Source: Paratractidigestivibacter sp003150175 (GTDB lineage Bacteria; Actinomycetota; Coriobacteriia; Coriobacteriales; Atopobiaceae). From it: a DNA stretch of 64,000 nt. A program made the position numbers and the translations under genes. The notes below the pieces were generated by a model. That model did not search any database. It was not told where the DNA came from and was given only the letters and a program-made list of their open reading frames with translations. Below, piece after piece: positions 62,253 through 64,000 of the stretch (positions within the stretch are counted from its first letter, which is position 1; each line of letters starts with the position of its first letter). The stretch lies in the NCBI RefSeq assembly GCF_964283195.1, contig NZ_CAXYLH010000006.1; one strand, written 5' to 3'.

Positions 62253-62493
62253 GCGTTGGGAGCTGATGGGCGTTGGACGCCGGGGCGTTGGGAGCCGGTT
62301 CGTCGGGCACCGCCGGAGCGTTGGACGCCGGGGCGTGGCAGGATTTGGCGCTGTGGCACAGAGCGCGGCAAAAAACGCCGCTGTGGCACGAAAAACGGCG
62401 CGATCGCGGCAAATACGGGCGCTGTGGCACGATTCCTGTGCCACAGCGCCCGTTTTGTTCACGAGATGTCATGGCCCCGGCGCCGCAGCGCCC
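62253..62493. repeat. Second repeat array downstream of the LCP gene
   Basis: Two exact 19-bp copies of GCGTTGGACGCCGGGGCGT (62270-62288 and 62318-62336) are followed by units built on GCTGTGGCAC at 62350, 62380 and 62421 (forward), then reverse-facing GTGCCACAGC at 62438 and a related copy at 62480. Forward units then reverse units with about 41-bp spacing repeat the plan of the 60231 array, with different sequence. Confidence 0.65.
62417..62457 (+). terminator. Terminator within the second repeat array
   Basis: Perfect 14-bp stem GGGCGCTGTGGCAC / GTGCCACAGCGCCC, loop GATTCCT, followed by GTTTTGTT. About 200 bp after the LCP stop. Confidence 0.7.
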
Positions 62494-62528
62494 ATCTTGT
62501 TCACACGATCCTCGCTACCAGGCTGACG

Positions 62529-63662
62529 TCACAGGAGGAAGGCGCGCATGGCGGCCTCGCCGGCGATGGGAAGAAGCTCCGCCGCGCCCGACATGCACTC
62601 CTCGAGCGTGCAGGGGCCGATGGGCGACGGGATCACCAGGTCGACGCCCGCGTCGTAGACGCCGCCCAGGTCGGCGGCGCGGCTGCCCACGACGGCGACG
62701 ACGGGCAGGCCGCGCTTCTTTGCACGGTGCGCGACGCCGACGGGCGCCTTGCCGAAGGCGGACTGGGCGTCCATACGCCCCTCCCCCGTGATCACGAGGT
62801 CTGCTCCCGCGAGCGCCTCGTCAATGCGGATGGCGTCGAGCACACGCTCGATGCCCGGCTCGACCCGCGCGCCACAGAAGGAAAGAAGCCCGAAACCAAG
62901 GCCGCCCGCGGCTCCCGCGCCGGCCTCCTCAGAGAAATCGCGGCTCACAGCGCGGGCAACGGCACGCGCATAGCCCGCCATCCACGCATCGAACTCGGCC
63001 AACCGCTCGCGCGGAAGGCCCTTTTGGGGCCCGTACACATAGACGGCGCCCTCGCGCCCGCAAAGCGGATTCGTCACGTCGCTGAGCGCGACGACCTCGA
63101 TGCCCCGCAGCTCGGGAGCCATGTTCGAGACATCGACCGTCGCGACGTCGCGCAAGCCCGCGAGCCCTTCGGGGACCTCGGAGCCCTCGGCGTCGAGCAG
63201 GCGCGCGCCGAGTGCACGGGCCATGCCGGAGCCTCCGTCGCTCGTCGCCGACCCTCCGAGTCCCACGAGCACGCGGCGGGCCCCGCGCCGCGCGGCGTCG
63301 AGGATGAGCTCCCCCACCCCGCGCGTGGTTGCCGCGAGGGCGTCGTCTGAGGTGCGGCCGGTGAGCCCGATGCCCGCCGCCTCGGCCATCTCGACCACCG
63401 CCGTCCCGTCGTCGAGAAGCCCATAGCGCGCCTGGACCGGGCGCCCGAGCGGCCCCGTGACCTCGAGCACCGTCGGCTCAGCGCCGCGAGCACGCAGGAT
63501 GGCGTCGAGGGTGCCTTCTCCCCCGTCGGCGACGGCGAGCTTGGCCACGCGCGCGGTAGGCGCGGCGCGGCGGACACCCTGCTCGATGAGGTCGGCCACC
63601 TCGAGGCTCGAGGCACATCCTTTGAACGAGTCGGACGCTATGAGGACGGACGGTTCGGGCAT
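62529..63662 (-). CDS. glxK: Glycerate kinase
   Basis: 377 residues from ATG 63662, preceded by GAAGGGAG. Conserved: VLIASDSFKGCASSLEVADLIEQGVRR, VADGGEGTLDAI, GLGGSATSDGGSGMARALGARLL and DLVITGEGRMDAQSAFGKAPVGVA. It phosphorylates glycerate to 2- or 3-phosphoglycerate. No glyoxylate-pathway genes flank it. Confidence 0.93.
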   Translation of the reverse strand: MPEPSVLIASDSFKGCASSLEVADLIEQGVRRAAPTARVAKLAVADGGEGTLDAILRARGAEPTVLEVTGPLGRPVQARYGLLDDGTAVVEMAEAAGIGLTGRTSDDALAATTRGVGELILDAARRGARRVLVGLGGSATSDGGSGMARALGARLLDAEGSEVPEGLAGLRDVATVDVSNMAPELRGIEVVALSDVTNPLCGREGAVYVYGPQKGLPRERLAEFDAWMAGYARAVARAVSRDFSEEAGAGAAGGLGFGLLSFCGARVEPGIERVLDAIRIDEALAGADLVITGEGRMDAQSAFGKAPVGVAHRAKKRGLPVVAVVGSRAADLGGVYDAGVDLVIPSPIGPCTLEECMSGAAELLPIAGEAAMRAFLL

Positions 63663-63728
63663 GGCGGCTCCCTTCGGTGCATCTTCTTTCCATCCGATAC
63701 GATAGCGCGTCGCGGGCTGGCCGGCTGC

Positions 63729-63915
63729 GCGCAGAATCCTCGGCACCCAGCTGGCAAACGCTACTCGATGCTCCTCTTTGCGCAGAACCCCTGGCTTCCA
63801 ACCGCGAGCGGGCCCATGTCGCGCAGAAACCCCGACTCCCAGCTGCATGCGGGCGCGTGCCGCGCAGAATCACCGGCGCCCAGCCACGTGTCGCGCAGGA
63901 TTCCCGACCTCCAGC
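63729..63915. repeat. Array of five 23-bp repeats, same family as 60231
   Basis: Units start at 63729, 63780, 63821, 63862 and 63893 (spacings 51, 41, 41 and 31 bp), all in one orientation. Each opens GCGCAGAA and closes CCAGC or CCAAC. The rest of the end gap (63663-64000) shows no gene; the window ends at 64000. Confidence 0.8.
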
Positions 63916-64000
63916 CCGGCTGGCGGTCAAGTCCAAATCGGTGTGTAAATTCGCAACCGCCGCCGGCCGCGGCTAGCCCGCGGCCGACATGAGCCTCGCC

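Noticed and set aside
58960..63662. serA and glxK as part of purine breakdown (glyoxylate to glycerate)
   Set aside because: No glyoxylate carboligase or tartronate semialdehyde reductase is present and the motif at 57898 is absent from these genes.
60231..63915. CRISPR array (regularly spaced 23-bp units)
   Set aside because: Units are imperfect, one array is half inverted, spacers are only about 18 bp and no cas gene is near.

Overview
The window comes from a high-GC, Gram-positive-like anaerobe. The gene content (selenium-dependent molybdenum hydroxylase genes, purine cluster, LCP cell-wall ligase, RR-motif lipoproteins, two YheO-like regulators) and the abundance of palindromic repeats fit a gut Coriobacteriia member such as an Olsenella/Collinsella/Eggerthella relative. 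The genus is an inference. I see no rRNA, tRNA or CRISPR array.

Region 1 (1-8601) is a molybdenum-cofactor island. It holds a molybdopterin-binding protein (cut by the window edge), a MoaC-MOSC fusion, MoaA, the molybdate transporter ModABC, an XdhC-type maturation factor, YqeB and divergent YqeC. XdhC/YqeB/YqeC are hallmarks of hydroxylases with a labile selenium cofactor.

Region 2 (8602-25914) is accessory DNA. It has a strongly structured intergenic stretch with a possible 27-residue membrane peptide, a HigA-like antitoxin with a SecB-like chaperone, and a type I restriction-modification locus. That locus has intact hsdR, a tyrosine recombinase, three partial hsdS cassettes in both orientations, a full hsdS whose two target-recognition domains are near-identical copies, and an hsdM split by a frameshift. 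An RHH protein and a GIY-YIG nuclease follow in the hsdM operon. Then come a hydrolase remnant, a DUF3800 gene behind an attenuator-like structure, mscL, an AbiEi-like protein and three copies of a 68-bp palindromic repeat.

Region 3 (25945-58740) is a large purine/urate catabolic cluster: ridA, hyuA, a ModE-MocA fusion, carbamate kinase, ygeW, ygeY, ygeX, an unknown gene, guanine deaminase, a YheO-like regulator, a three-subunit xanthine dehydrogenase, three BMP-type lipoproteins (one internally deleted), a nucleoside-type ABC transporter, an XdhD-type hydroxylase, a polyferredoxin, ygfK, ssnA, an NCS2 permease and a second YheO-like regulator. The likely logic is that purines are imported by the ABC and NCS2 systems, deaminated and hydroxylated, and the ring nitrogen then released through hydrolases, a carbamoyltransferase and carbamate kinase (ATP), with diaminopropionate split by YgeX and the reactive enamine removed by RidA. 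A shared palindromic motif (core AACAAnnnGTT) lies in four regulatory gaps of this region and probably unites the regulon.

Region 4 (58742-64000) holds serA, a small pentapeptide-like protein, an LCP ligase and glycerate kinase. Between them lie unusual repeat arrays of about 23 bp units spaced mostly 41 bp apart, forward copies followed by reverse copies.
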